Positions 22,581 to 33,845 are shown, counted from the stretch's first letter. The stretch: DNA of 64,000 nt from Erigeron canadensis (GCF_010389155.1 NC_057763.1:10602649-10666648), one strand, 5' to 3'. Numbers and translations are program-made. The notes: a model not told the origin generated them from the sequence alone.

Positions 22581-24528
22581 TTTGACAATATTTGAATGAT
22601 CTACAAGCCTCGAAAACACGACTAAGCACTTTAATCAAATGAGAGAATAATATCTCAAGTAATCTACTCCAACTAACAAACTACTGGGGTTGAAATATTG
22701 AATCAATCACCCAAAGCCTAGACGTGATGCATACTACTTTACCATAGGCTTGTTCTAGAATCAAATCTCCACCATCATGGCGTAAGCACTAAGCACAACT
22801 ATCAAAAGAGGTCATTATACGTCTTTAATGTACAATTCTAAAGGCTTACAATGGTCATTCGAATTGTGTTTGGAAATTCGGGATTTAGTTGATGTTAAAA
22901 GAAAATAATACAACAATTAACAAAGTTTTACATTATAGTCTAGTCCAACACAACCCATATCACTAGTTGTCATCTATCCAAAGCCCAAAAGACGTTATCC
23001 CGATACTACTCCCCAATAGACTGATAAAAACTGATACCATTGTGGTGTATGACATTGAAAATGACTTCTAACTACCTTATCTTACCAATGTTGACTTAAA
23101 CAAATGTTACCAACTTCAAATGAAGAATATGCCAATTAAAGAACATTTTAGTTGGTTTTCACAAATGTACCAACTGAAACATAAAAGAAACATTTAACAA
23201 TAAAGCCTTTTGTTGGTTTAAACTATCAACTTACATTGATTTGACAAAAATGAGGGAAATACCAACTGACAGTCCAAGCTTGTTTTTTTTATTTTTTTGA
23301 ACTTTTTTAAAATTTTTTTTTCTATTTTTCAACTTTTTCATTCATTTTTTCTAAGAAGCTATTTTTACCCTGCCTAAATGGTACCCTCTTTTTGAACTTT
23401 AAAACATATTGACAAATCAAAAATCACAAACTAATTTGAGTAATCTAGACTTGATCAACAATTATGACGAAATTAATCTACTCCCAATAGAGAATATACC
23501 AACTTGACACAACCAAGACAACCCCAAACCATCCAACTAGCATAGACACCTAATGACCAACAAAGGATTTCAACTATCGGTATGGGGAGGAAAGGGTAAA
23601 TATTTGAGTGGATTTTACACAAACGAAAAGACTAGGCTCAACAAGTTTTCTAAGTGTATCTTGCACTAAACCTGAATGCAAACAAAGGTTAAACAAATGA
23701 TATTCACTAACCAATGTGATTAGCTACTAAAACTCATGCACAAAAACATGGTTAAACAGTGATAAACATAAACAAAGGGTGAAATAAACATAGAAAAACA
23801 CGGTTAAATCCTAAATTTGCCTTTTTATCATCTAGTTACACCTATATCACCAAAGTGATCTCACTGTGATCTCAAAATGATCAACTAGGACAAGTTCTAG
23901 AATCAATGCTATCACCGGCACACTCATATCAAAGAAATAATCAAAAATGAAATAAATTAACCTCAAACTTGTACATCATAGTTCAAAGTTCTAATAGAAC
24001 CCTTACTCTTTAATAAATCCAAAAGCCTATGAAAGAGACAAATTTATATGGTAATCAAACCAAAACCGTAACACCTAGCATATGTATAAATGAATCATGA
24101 ATCTCACATATTTGGTATTTTGGGATAGAAGTGTGTTATCAATCCAGAAATGATTTGCCTAATTAATCATTCAAAACACATTTCACAAATTAAAAAAATG
24201 TTTACCAAAGGAATTATATAGTTTAATTACTAATATGATTAAATCCTATATGACAAAGCTGTAAAGAATAAACTTGAGCTTAATTGTAGGTTTAATGGTG
24301 GAATTAGGGTTATGTGTGTGTTTGAGTGTGTGAGGGTGATGGGAGGTTAAAAATGATCTAGAGAGAGAAAATAAATCTTAGAGAGAACGATGTGTGGAAT
24401 TATGATTAAAGACTTTTTTTTAACAAAATGGTTGAGGAAGGGGTATTTATACATTTCATCTACTTAACACTAAAACCCCTTCCACAATAACTAATTTACA
24501 ATTTAACACCATATTTGTATTTCTAACA
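22581..24528 (-). repeat. Non-coding debris running into the CopK 3' LTR
   Basis: The right part is an LTR on the minus strand: it ends at 24528 (CTAACA on the plus strand) against a polypurine tract, and has a minus-strand TATA (24444-24451) and a GA-rich leader near 24340-24410. The left LTR boundary is unclear. A weak TGGTATCAG match at 23031-23039 next to TGTGG at 23041 is one candidate. The left part is continuous with the debris before the solo LTR. No coding region. Confidence 0.5.
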
Positions 24529-25160
24529 ATCTCCCCCTTGGTGTTGAATTGTAAATGTTGCATCGTCTTCTGTATTTAAATAAACATGATGAGCCCATCA
24601 CTTTCTCATTGTCTTCAACGTCTTGTATCAACTTTGACTTTGAATCTTCTCAACAAACATATTGAATTGACGATGATCTCTAAATCTTGATCTTCTCTTG
24701 CAACTTATAAAACTTTGGAAGTATCTTTGAAATCTTTGTAGCTTTTGAGCGTTCACAACTTGAACTTTCAAATGTTGATTTCAACTTGATGTTGCTTGGA
24801 GAAGTAACTTGAACTCTGATTAGCATGCGGAAGCTTGGTTTTGACTTGCGGAAATTTGATTTGACTATGAAACTTCCATTCTTGATCTAACTTGTCTTTG
24901 AATCACAATCATCATGGAACATTTTATCCTTGAATTCTTGATCTAACTTGTCTTTGATCAAAGAATTTTGCTCCCCCTCAAACAAACATCTATCTTGGAG
25001 CATTTCTATCAAATAAACGAATTATCTTCAGATTTCTTGCTCCCCTCGAACAAACAATCATTTCGGAGCATGTTTAATAATTCATGAGTCTTCTCTTGCT
25101 CCCCCTCGAATGAACATTCTCTTCAAACTATGAATCTTATCAACACTCTAACCGAACTTA
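24529..25160 (-). other. CopK internal 3' end with repeated polypurine tracts
   Basis: On the minus strand CCAAGGGGGAGAT (24529-24541) abuts the LTR start TGTTAGAAATAC. Further GAGGGGGAGCAA-type tracts lie at about 24969, 25041 and 25090. Multiple polypurine tracts before the 3' LTR are a known feature of Sirevirus-type copia elements. No open frame is recognised. CopK is then interrupted by CopB. Confidence 0.6.
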
Positions 25161-25165
25161 ACTAT
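25161..25165. repeat. CopB target-site duplication, left (ACTAT)
   Basis: ACTAT directly before the left LTR, repeated at 31622-31626. Confidence 0.85.
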
Positions 25166-26131
25166 TATAAGTCCCAAACTATTGCTAGATGGGTGCTGAA
25201 GACACCTCTATGTCAATGGCGAGTGAACTTTGCAACACAATCAATTAATCTGGACTTGACCAGTTTAGATTGATTGTGTACTAGGTTAACTGGAGGTTTA
25301 CTTATTAAGATGACAGTATGAATAAGTAAATACAAAAAATGACAAGTATATAGATTGGTGAGACAATATGTATTTTTCAAGTGTATTTTATTTATTGATT
25401 GTTTAAATAAAATACAAGGTTGTTGCGGACCCAAGATAATACAAGAATGTAAATATCTTAACAACCTATGAAATACAATTGATCTATACTTGAAAATTCT
25501 CCTAAACAATCGAAACACTTAGAGTTGTGAAATGTTCCTTTTTGCGATTGAGAGAATATTGCACAAGTTCACCAATATTGCAGAATGTATGTATTTGCTT
25601 AGTTGTGAAAATGTTTGTGCAAGGACCTCTATTTATAGTCGAACTATAAGCATTGGGATCTCAACTTCGACGTATAAATATGGTTGACAGCACACAAAAG
25701 TATTGTTAAATAATCCTTTGTGTGTGCTAAATAAAGTAAGACAAAAGGTTACTTTATTCAACCACTCTACATCTTTGCACTTTTATCCACAGACAAGATT
25801 ATTGTCCGGGTAAAAGGATGTAGTGTAAAAGGTCCTCATCGTAATCAGTGTAAAGCTTTGTAAGAGCATTTACACTGGAGGATTCTCCAGTTGATTGATT
25901 TGGTAGATTTTCAACTGGGCTTCGCTTTCATTGCCAATCTCTGTCTTCCATTTGTTGTCTTCGACTTCAACTGGAAGGTCTTCAGATTCTAGTCTTCAGA
26001 TCTCAACTGGAGGAAGTCATCAGTTGCTTAAACTGTACGATGCAACTGGACTTTTAATATTTCGGACAACTCTTCATGCTCTCCAGATGCAACTGGAGAG
26101 CTCCAGTTTTCAGCCAAAACTGGACCTAACA
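25166..26131 (-). repeat. CopB 3' LTR
   Basis: 966 bp. The outer end is TATAAGTCCC (TG expected); the inner end is CCTAACA. It has many CAACTGGA/TCCAGTTG words in inverted pairs (about 25872-26130), for example ACTGGAG-GATT-CTCCAGT. The 101-codon minus frame inside is LTR sequence, not a gene. Confidence 0.93.
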
Positions 26132-26146
26132 AATTCCCCCTAATTG
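26132..26146 (-). other. CopB polypurine tract
   Basis: On the minus strand CAATTAGGGGGAATT, directly next to the 3' LTR. Confidence 0.88.
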
Positions 26147-26406
26147 TCCTGAAATATTACCAAGTGTTTTCAAACTTGTTTCTATACAAGTATGAGTTTG
26201 AAAAACTTGAGTTTGATAAAACCTATTAATTTTCCAAGGCATTTTTATCGATCATCAAATGCCTTGGGTTTGATTTTAGTTGTTTGTAGATTTTATCACT
26301 ATCTATCTTGTTGGTTACAATCTGGTAACTTGTACATACAATAATTTTACAATGAAGTTACAAGAAAGTAAATAAAATTCAGGTAGATAGAAAAGAAGGA
26401 AAAACT

Positions 26407-28467
26407 TCAAGTACGTGGCCCTTCGCCAGTTTTCCTACTTTTGGCAACAGATGAAATCAGTTGTTGATCTTCAGGATCCAAGCCAAGTCTTTTCTCAACA
26501 TCTTCCTTGAACTTGATCAGTCGTTGCAACACAAAGATCCAACCTTTTTCAACCTTGTTTGTATGCTGCCTAGCATTCAACAAATCCAGCATCTCCACCA
26601 CTTCACTCTGACCATACTGATGAACATCAGGGTTCTCAGTTATCAGCTTGGCACCTTGCCAGTATTGAATAGCCACCACAAAGTGCTTCACACCAGGCTT
26701 CATTGTTACATTAATTTCAGTTATTTTGCCTGGCTGATATCTTTGCTGAAGTACTGCTTCCAGATAAGCACGAGCATTAGATTCTTTTTCCAGTTTGATA
26801 TGGGCAGTACTCATCTTTTGCACAGCAGCTCGAACATCTTCAGATGAAGGTTCAGTGTGTGTGGGTTCCACCCAAGTCCTCAGGTTTGCATCTCTTGGCA
26901 AAGCCTTTTGTTTTCTACCCTTAGTCTTGGGAGGGTTCAACACTTGCTTGACAATTTTGTGCACTTGCTCAGTTCTTTTCAAAATTCCCTCAGTCCTCAG
27001 TTCCTTTGCCTTCTCCACTGACACATTCAAACATTTGGCATCTAGACTGGCGTCATCATCTTGATAATGTTTATCCAGTTCTACCTCCAGCATTTCATTC
27101 ACACACTTGACAATCCTTGCATCTTCTTTAATTTTTCGATATTCAGTTAACTGAACACCAAGCGATTTTGCATCAGCTGCATCAATAAGAGTGGGTGGGA
27201 GAGTTTTTCTTGATTCTTCTTGATTAATTTTCATTGTTTTCTTTCTCTCCTTCACCAGATACCTAACTCTTGCCAGCTTTTGACTTTCAGTTTCAGTTAC
27301 TGGAGGTAACTGATCAACATTGCCAGTTTTTAGAAGTTCACCAGTGGCCGGCTTATATGAGACTTCATCAGTGGCCTTATCCTTTCCTTTCCTTTTCCTT
27401 TCATTCCCCCTATCAACCACATCATCAAATTCTTCAATATGCCCACCAGCTTCAGTACTGGTGGCAACAACAAGCTGGCTAGCATCAGTACTAGCATCAG
27501 CAACTACCATCTCCTTTCCAGAACTTGAACTTGGAGCTTAAACAAGAGGGCGTGGGGCTCTAACAACAGATCTTTCCCCCTTGGCAACGTCTAGTCCTTG
27601 CCTAATAGCTTCAAAATCTGCTGGACTAGAGGGCAAGCGACCTAGAGGCTGCCATGATTCCATGGACTTGCACTCTTTGAAGACTCCACATATAATGCGA
27701 ACTATCCTCCACAGAGGATTGATCTCTTTTGACTGAGTCATTACATTTCCACTTGTTTGTTCTTGACTCTTTAAAATTTGTTTAAGTATGGAGAGATCAT
27801 CTGGAGAGAGCCCAGTTGCAGGTACTTCCTTAACCACTTCCATCACAACCTCTTTTTCTTTACCAACTTCAGTAGTCAGATTAGATATTGCTGTTGAGTG
27901 ATCAGACACTTTGCTGGCCAGTGTATCAAGACTGCAGCTTAACCGATCGATCTCAGATGTTATGGGAGTGAGATCAACCTGGGGCTCTACAATCTTGGTG
28001 ATCTCAGATATCACCTTTTCCATTAAACTTCTCTCACTGGCAGCCAAACTTTCTTCAATCTTGAGACCCACTAAAGAGGCCAACTGACTTCCAAGCTCAG
28101 TCACATCTAGGCCAGGTTTGTTACATAGTTCTTGCACCTGCCTTTCCAAGTTCTTGATATCAACCTCTGATGATCTGACAGTATTGTTCAGCAGGTTGGT
28201 TATTGAAGATGTGACTCCAGATTGAGTCAGTGCGAATGCCTCCCTTAATAATGTTGCCAGTTGGTTGGAGGATTCCACTAACTCATTGAGCTTGCCAAAC
28301 ACCAAGTTCTCATTGGCTGAGAACTTATTTATCCCCAGGTCAACCACTTTGACATTCTGCATATGATCCTTTTGGTACCTGGAGAGGGACTTGGTGTTTT
28401 TATCCAGTGTCTTTAGAATCTCCTCAACCCTGATGAGAAGGTTAGAGATCGGCTTGGAAAGACACAA
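26407..28467 (-). pseudogene. CopB ORF3-type tail: coiled coil and C-terminal domain
   Basis: One frame from 28467 to 26407, interrupted by a single TAA at 27538-27540. Upstream it is joined by a frameshift to the frame ending at 28442. The N-terminal half is helical and coiled-coil-like (NLLIRVEEILKTLDKNTKSL, many Ser/Leu heptads). The C-terminal half has KIKEDARIVK, LPRDANLRTW, YQPGKITEI, HFVVAIQYWQGA and YGQSEVVEML. CopF (61865-63760) shares these in the same order, including NLLIQVEG and RDADLSTF. No enzyme motif. It may be a structural or nucleic-acid partner of the element particle, but the function is unknown. Confidence 0.8.
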
Positions 28468-29725
28468 ATTGGCTTTCCAGTGACGGAGGAGAAGGTGTCA
28501 CTGGACCAGCTCTAAAAGCTAAAGGTGCAACTGGACGAGGTATGACAATGTTTGGTTCTCCAGTTGCAGTAGCATCAGTTGATAGAAGAGGAGGGGTTGT
28601 AGAAATGATGGGAAGAGATTCAAGTTGTCGTTCATGCTGAGAATGCTCAGGTGTGAACGACGGTGACGGTGGTGTTAGGATGTGTCTATTTCTAGGCACT
28701 CCCATAGAAGAAAGTAGTTGACGAGAGGCAAATACTTGAGGTATTTCTATGCTTTGTAAGTTTAGTGGGGAAACTAAAACTTGTGGTTCTTGGGTCTGAT
28801 CAAGGAAAGAAGGGAGCCGGGTCAGTACAGATGCATCGGCCATTTCCTGATCAGATTCAGTCTCAGATGAGTCCGAAGACTCAAGCTGAAATTCACCCTC
28901 ATTCAAGCCAAGATCCTCGAATGTTAGGGGTGGCTGAACAAGTTGTTCAGGCTCCTGATGACCAGTTTGAGTTTCCTCAATGGTTTCATCAGTTTGCGGA
29001 ATTTCTTCCTGAAAAGAGGTCACTTGTGCCTCAACCACAACTGCTCTTTCCTCAGTCATGGCATCATTGGCCGTAGAGTTTGGATTCTCAGTCTCCAGCT
29101 GTGACTGGCCGAAGACTTCGTCAGCTCGTGCAAGTAGAGTGTCAGAATTTTGGCTATTTAAGTTTTGTACAGACTCAGACTCTACTCTGGGTTGGGCTGA
29201 CCCAGTATTAACTTCACCACCCTCACCTACAGAAGTTTCGAGGGTGGTTGCTTGTTGTTGGTCCCTTTGACTTTCTTCAGGTAATTGTTGGGAAGTACCT
29301 GAAGGTCTAGGTGGGACACTATCGTCAGTTTGGGCCATCATGCACTTCTTCTTTTCTTTTTCTTTTTCTTGATCAAGTGACATGAGGGCAATCTGAGCCT
29401 TGAGCTTCTTGTATTTAGCCTTATAATCATCAGATTTAACAAAGTTAGGAACAGATGGACCAGTTTGGTTGTTCATCTGACTAGATCTGCATTCCTTCAT
29501 GAAATGACCTTTCTTGCCATACTTGTAGCATGTAAGATTGGCCTTGTCCAGAGAGTTGGAACTGGAAGCATTATTGGACCCATTAAATCTGTTAGATTTA
29601 TGCTTAAACCTGTTGAAGGTTTCAGCAATCATGGCGACCAGATCATCATCGTCAGTTTCCTCACAACCATTACTGAGATCAGTATTGAGGCCAGAATTCA
29701 ATAAACTATTTAACATCTCCTTCAT
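28442..29725 (-). CDS. CopB gag zinc-knuckle region fused to acidic, proline-rich sequence
   Basis: 427 codons, open. Residues 1-60 match the end of a copia gag (EETDDDDLVAMIAETFNRF). Residues 66-79 are a knuckle, CYKYGKKGHFMKEC, in which the second Cys is Tyr (C-x2-Y-x4-H-x4-C), so zinc binding is doubtful. KYKKLKAQIALMS follows, as in CopD. From about residue 130 it is disordered, rich in Gln, Ser, Glu and Pro, where a pol-bearing element would continue to protease. The first Met is an internal gag codon, so the true start is probably in the upstream gag frame. Confidence 0.75.
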   Translation of the reverse strand: MKEMLNSLLNSGLNTDLSNGCEETDDDDLVAMIAETFNRFKHKSNRFNGSNNASSSNSLDKANLTCYKYGKKGHFMKECRSSQMNNQTGPSVPNFVKSDDYKAKYKKLKAQIALMSLDQEKEKEKKKCMMAQTDDSVPPRPSGTSQQLPEESQRDQQQATTLETSVGEGGEVNTGSAQPRVESESVQNLNSQNSDTLLARADEVFGQSQLETENPNSTANDAMTEERAVVVEAQVTSFQEEIPQTDETIEETQTGHQEPEQLVQPPLTFEDLGLNEGEFQLESSDSSETESDQEMADASVLTRLPSFLDQTQEPQVLVSPLNLQSIEIPQVFASRQLLSSMGVPRNRHILTPPSPSFTPEHSQHERQLESLPIISTTPPLLSTDATATGEPNIVIPRPVAPLAFRAGPVTPSPPSLESQFVSFQADL

Positions 29726-29811
29726 AGAATGTGACTGGACATTCTCAATAGATATTAAAGCAGCACAAGGTTGCCCAGTTAGACTGGCAACCTTGGAATT
29801 CTAAGCATGGT

Positions 29812-30603
29812 TTAAAGCATCTTGCTCAGCCACCAGTCTTGCAGCATTGTTATCTTCAGTGAATCTGAAGGCTCCAAAGAGAGATGCAAGGTCTTTCCTT
29901 GTCTTAAGACAAGAACCATGTGTGCCCATTTTGATGGCAAAATATCACAAAATTTCTCAAGAAGGATGTCCTTATCCATCTCAATCCCTAAGCCTCTTAG
30001 TTGATTAATCAAACTGGTGAACCTGGTATAGGTATTCGTCAGGCTTTCATTGGGAAGAGCAAAGAAGGTTTCATACTTCTTATTGAGAGCAACCTTTCTG
30101 GTGGAAAGAGTGTCAGCTCCACCTTCAAACTGGAGAACCAGTTCTTCCCACATGGATTTAGAACTGGGATACAAAACAAGGGTAGGAATTAATTCCTCTG
30201 GAACTGCAGCAAAGATCATGTTTTTCAGTCTGGTATCAAGGTTAACCAGTCTGCGATCCTCATCTGTCCAATGTTCTTCAGATTTTTCCCTTGAACCTCT
30301 TCGCCCAGTTGGGTCAAGAAGAGGACTAACACCACTGTACATGGGTATATATGGTCCATCCTTGAGGATTTTCAACATATACCTCTCTATTCCACCAAAA
30401 TGCAAAAGCATTCTAGCTTTCCAAGTACCAAACGTATCCTGGTTTCCATCGAATTTGGGAACAGGAGTATTTGAGTAATGGCCATGCACGTGGCTAGATC
30501 CAGGAATAGTTGGAGGGGGAGGAGGAGGATTAGTATTTAAAGGTGTAACATTAGAATTAATTTGTTCATTAGGACCAGAACCATTCTCACCTTCAACAGC
30601 CAT
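29812..30603 (-). pseudogene. gag: CopB gag, N-terminal and capsid part
   Basis: The start at 30603 follows the primer-binding site by 45 bp (MAVEGENGSG). It has a proline run then VPKFDGNQDTFGTWKARML, the gag N-terminal pattern also in CopD, EEHWTDEDRRLVNLDTRL, a core with MWEELVLQFEGG and RKVALNKKYETFFALPNESL, and VLVLRQGKTLH. The frame is lost after that and picks up again in the frame at 28442-29725. It would form the particle shell. The gag type differs from CopA and CopC, placing CopB with CopD and CopF. Confidence 0.88.
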
Positions 30604-30647
30604 CGAAGCAGACCTAGGTTATAGAATTGAAACAATTCAACCTGCCT

Positions 30648-30659
30648 GCTCTGATACCA
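30648..30659 (-). other. CopB primer-binding site (initiator Met tRNA)
   Basis: Minus strand TGGTATCAGAGC, two bases from the 5' LTR. Confidence 0.93.
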
Positions 30660-30661
30660 CT

Positions 30662-31621
30662 TGTAAGTCCCAAACTATTGCTAGATGGGTGCTGAAGACA
30701 CCTCTATGTCAATGGCGAGTGAACTTTGCAACACAATCAATTAATCTGGACTTGACCAGTTTAGATTGATTGTGTACTAGGTTAACTGGAGGTTTACTTA
30801 TTAAGATGACAGTATGAATAAGTAAATACAAAAAATGACAAGTATATAGATTGGTGAGACAATATGTATTTTTCAAGTGTATTTTATTTATTGATTGTTT
30901 AAATAAAATACAAGGTTGTTGCCGAACCAAGATAATACAAAAATGTAAATATCCTAACAACCTATGAAATACAATTGATCTATACTTGAAAATTCTCCTA
31001 AACAATCGAAACACTTAGAGTTGTGAAATGTTCCTTTTTGCGATTGAGAGAATATTGCACAAGTTCACCAATATTGCAGAATGTATGTATTTGCTTAGTT
31101 GTGAAAATGCTTATGCAAGGACCTCTATTTATGGTCGAAGTATGAGCATTGGGATCTCAACTTTGACGTATAAATATGGTTACACAAAAGTATTGTTAAA
31201 TAATCCTTTGTGTGTGCTAAATAAAGTAAGACAAAAGGTTACTTTATTCAACCACTCTACATCTTTGCACTTTTATCCACAGACAAGATTATTGTCCGGG
31301 TAAAAGGATGTAGTGTAAAAGGTCCTCCTCGTAATCAATGTAAAGCTTTGTAAGAGCATTTACACTGGAGGATTCTCCAATTGATTGATCTGGTAGATTG
31401 TCAACTGGGCTTCGCTGCCATTGCCAATCTCTGTCTTCCATTTGTTGTCTTCAACTTCAACTGGAAGGTCTTCAGATTCTAGTCTTCAGATCTCAACTGG
31501 AGGAAGTCATCAGTTGCTTAAACTGTACGATGCAACTGGACTTCTAATATTTCGGACAATTCTTCATGCTCTCCAGATGCAACTGGAGAGCTCCAGTTTT
31601 CAGCCAAAACTGGACCTAATA
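30662..31621 (-). repeat. CopB 5' LTR
   Basis: 960 bp, starting TGTAAGTCCC. It matches the left LTR except for scattered bases and a 6-bp gap (near 31180). The outer end reads CCTAATA where CCTAACA is expected. Confidence 0.93.
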
Positions 31622-31626
31622 ACTAT
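31622..31626. repeat. CopB target-site duplication, right (ACTAT)
   Basis: Exact match to 25161-25165. Confidence 0.85.
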
Positions 31627-32089
31627 CCAAGTATCAACAAAAAATACAATCTCCATCTCAAACTTTTTATCTTTTCTCAAAATATTATTCGAACTCAAAC
31701 TCTTGTAATCATCAAACAATGGTCATTTATCCACCAAATCCTTCCATTATCGATCATGAACTTTCACCAACTAAAATCATCTGGAAAATTCTCAATATCG
31801 ACACAATCTTTGAACTTATCACGATAACACGATAATTATTCACTTTCTTCACCTAAGCTAACGATCCTTTGAACAACCAAACACAACAATTATCCTCAAT
31901 CAATATCTACCAATCAAATTCTACCTAATACCTTTAACCCTATTTATCAATCATTCAACCATTTCTCCCCCTTATGATGAATATGTGAAACGTGTTCATC
32001 ATACAATGATGATTGATAGCATAAATGGTAGATAACAACAAACAATAATCAAACAGCTTATCCCAACCCAATTCCCAATTCCCAATGGA
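31627..32089 (-). other. CopK internal remnant between CopB and CopC
   Basis: AT-rich with no open frame of note. On the minus strand an AAGGGGGAGAAATG polypurine-like tract lies near 31963-31976, in keeping with the tract cluster at 24529-25104. CopC is inserted at 32090. Confidence 0.5.
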
Positions 32090-32094
32090 CCTAT
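32090..32094. repeat. CopC target-site duplication, left (CCTAT)
   Basis: CCTAT before the left LTR, repeated at 55908-55912, 23.8 kb away. It shows that everything between is one insertion plus later insertions into it. Confidence 0.9.
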
Positions 32095-32642
32095 TGCAAG
32101 TGCACGTCTATGTCAAAAGCAGTCTAGATTGTTTGGGCTTATATTGTAACATGTCTTTGTCATGTGATTGTCATTAATGAACTTTGTATTATGCATAGAA
32201 TTCTAGATTAAGTTTAAGTATTAAATGTATAATTAACTCTGCTAAGGAGGAAATACGACCTCGTAATTGAAGGGTCAATGACGAGGTGGACATAGGAATA
32301 TGACCTCATATTTGTAGGGACAAATACGAGGTGGGACACAATTACGACCTCGTAAAGGTGTTGAGCTCGGTAGGAAATGTGAGGTCGACTCGCTGAAGTC
32401 CAGATCGTGTTTCCTGTAAATACAAGAACCCTAACAAAGATTAGGGTCGAACATTTTTCGAATTATCAAGCATATTTGTGCAGGTTAATAGGTCAGAGGT
32501 CGTTCCGCTAGCCCCCAGAAGACCTGCGATGCAGCAGGTGATCAAGGGGCTTTCGTTGTGAATCACCACATCATAGAGAGGGATTCCACACCTCTGGATA
32601 ATGGGATCAAACTATTAATGATCCGCGTCAAGGGGACTTACA
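32095..32642 (+). repeat. CopC 5' LTR
   Basis: 548 bp, TGCAAGTGCACG...GGACTTACA (the other copy starts TGTAAG). U3 holds repeated TACGACCTCGTA-type words, including TACGACCTCGTAATTGAAG at 32254-32272. It pairs with 55360-55907. Confidence 0.93.
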
Positions 32643-32644
32643 AG

Positions 32645-32657
32645 TGGTATCAGAGCC
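32645..32657 (+). other. CopC primer-binding site (initiator Met tRNA)
   Basis: TGGTATCAGAGCC, two bases after the 5' LTR. Confidence 0.93.
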
Positions 32658-32825
32658 TCTTGGTTTAATACCAGAAGGTTATAGTTTGTTGGTGATAGAC
32701 AACATCGATTTAGGGTCATTTACGACCGGAAATTGTGTTCGTGGTATATCTTGGTGAAACTCAGGTTCGAGAGCCAATCGATATCTTATCGAAGGTTCGA
32801 GATTGTTTGTTTGATTCTTTTCTCT
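32658..32825 (+). other. CopC 5' leader remnant
   Basis: Non-coding sequence between the primer-binding site and the first recognisable pol text of CopG. The junction near 32815-32830 is abrupt: what follows is the tail of an integrase, not gag. Confidence 0.55.
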
Positions 32826-33845
32826 GAAAAACAACCTCCCGATACTGATGACACGGAAGGTGAAACTCAGGAGGAGCCTAAAACTCCAGATTATAAAACT
32901 CCAGAGCAACATGTGTAGACGAATTTGGGAGACGATCTTTCAGTCGATAAGGTTCCTCAAACTAGGGTCAACAAGGATCATCCAGTCGAGCAAATCATTG
33001 GTGATGCTTCTGCCTGTGTTCGCACGAGGAATCAATCTAAGAAATCGTCGTGTATGTTTGCTGAAGTTCAGGATACTGGGGCAATTACTTGGTACTTGTA
33101 TTACTGCTTTATCTCTCAGGTTGAGCCTAAAAAAGTTGGTATGGCTCTTAAAGAACCGTCATGGGTTGAGGCGATGCAGGAAGAATTGGCTCAGTTTCGA
33201 AAGCTTGAGGTAAGGAAGTTAGTTGACTTACCTCCGGGTGAATCTCCTTTAACAACGCGTTGGGTTTTTCGTTGTAAACGAGATGACAGAGGTGTAGTCA
33301 CTCGAAATAAGGCTCGATTGGTGGTTAGAGGATTTGAGCAACAAGAAGGTTTTGATTACGATGAGACATTTTCACCTGTAGCTAGACTTGAAGCTATTCG
33401 ATTATTTCTGGCATATGCTAGTTATAAAGGAATTAAGGTGTATCAGCTTGATGTAAAGAGTGCCTTCTTGTATGAAGACATTAAAGAAGAAGTGTATGTA
33501 GAACAACCTGTCGGGTTTGAGGATCCAGACTTTCCTAATAAAGTATATCGTCTCGATAAGGCTTTATATGGTTTACATCAGGCTCCTCGATCATGGTATG
33601 AAAAATTGTCCACACATTTGAAGGAAAGTGGTTTCACCAGAGGTTCTATCGACAGCACGTTGTTTATTAAATGGAAAAGGAAGGACTACTTGCTTGTACA
33701 GGTTTATGTCGATGACATCATTTTTGGTTCATCTGATGACAAAATGTGCAAGGAATTTGAACAGAGCATGAAGGCTAAGTTTGAGATGAGTGCTATGGGG
33801 GAATTAACCTTCTTCCTTGGCCTACAGGTGGATCAACTGAAGGTG
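32826..33845 (+). pseudogene. pol: CopG pol fragment: integrase tail and reverse transcriptase
   Basis: In one frame: PPDTDDTEGETQEEPKTP, a TAG stop at 32916-32918, RVNKDHPVEQIIGDA, WVEAMQEELAQF, TRWVFRCKRDD, the FDYDETFSPVARLEA block, DVKSAFLYE, LYGLHQAPRSWY and the catalytic YVDD at 33705-33716, ending in FFLGLQVDQ. Comparison with the CopC pol shows that about 45 codons of the RT connection are missing at about 33836-33850, where the frame also changes. RT motifs themselves are intact. Confidence 0.92.

Larger units (their letters stand above)
25166..31621 (-). mobile_element. CopB: non-autonomous copia element with gag and ORF3-type tail, no pol
   Basis: 6.46 kb with nearly identical LTRs of 966 and 960 bp, primer-binding site, polypurine tract and target duplication. 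The interior codes for a copia gag followed directly by acidic/proline-rich, coiled-coil and C-terminal sequence related to CopF. No protease, integrase, RT or RNase H motif is present, so it must move using another element's enzymes. The high LTR identity indicates it is among the youngest insertions here. It sits in CopK. Both outer terminal dinucleotides read TA rather than TG and CA. Confidence 0.9.

Noticed and set aside
23031..24528. Complete CopK LTR from 23041 to 24528
   Set aside because: The nine-base primer-site match would belong to a 5' LTR, whereas the tract at 24529 marks a 3' LTR; the two cannot both belong to one LTR of one element, so I left the left boundary open.
25213..25518. 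101-codon minus-strand frames at 25213-25518 and 30709-31014
   Set aside because: They are the two copies of the CopB LTR; they are similar because the LTRs are.
32645..32657. tRNA-Met gene fragments at the TGGTATCAGAG sites
   Set aside because: They are 12-13-base primer-binding sites next to LTRs, without any tRNA body.
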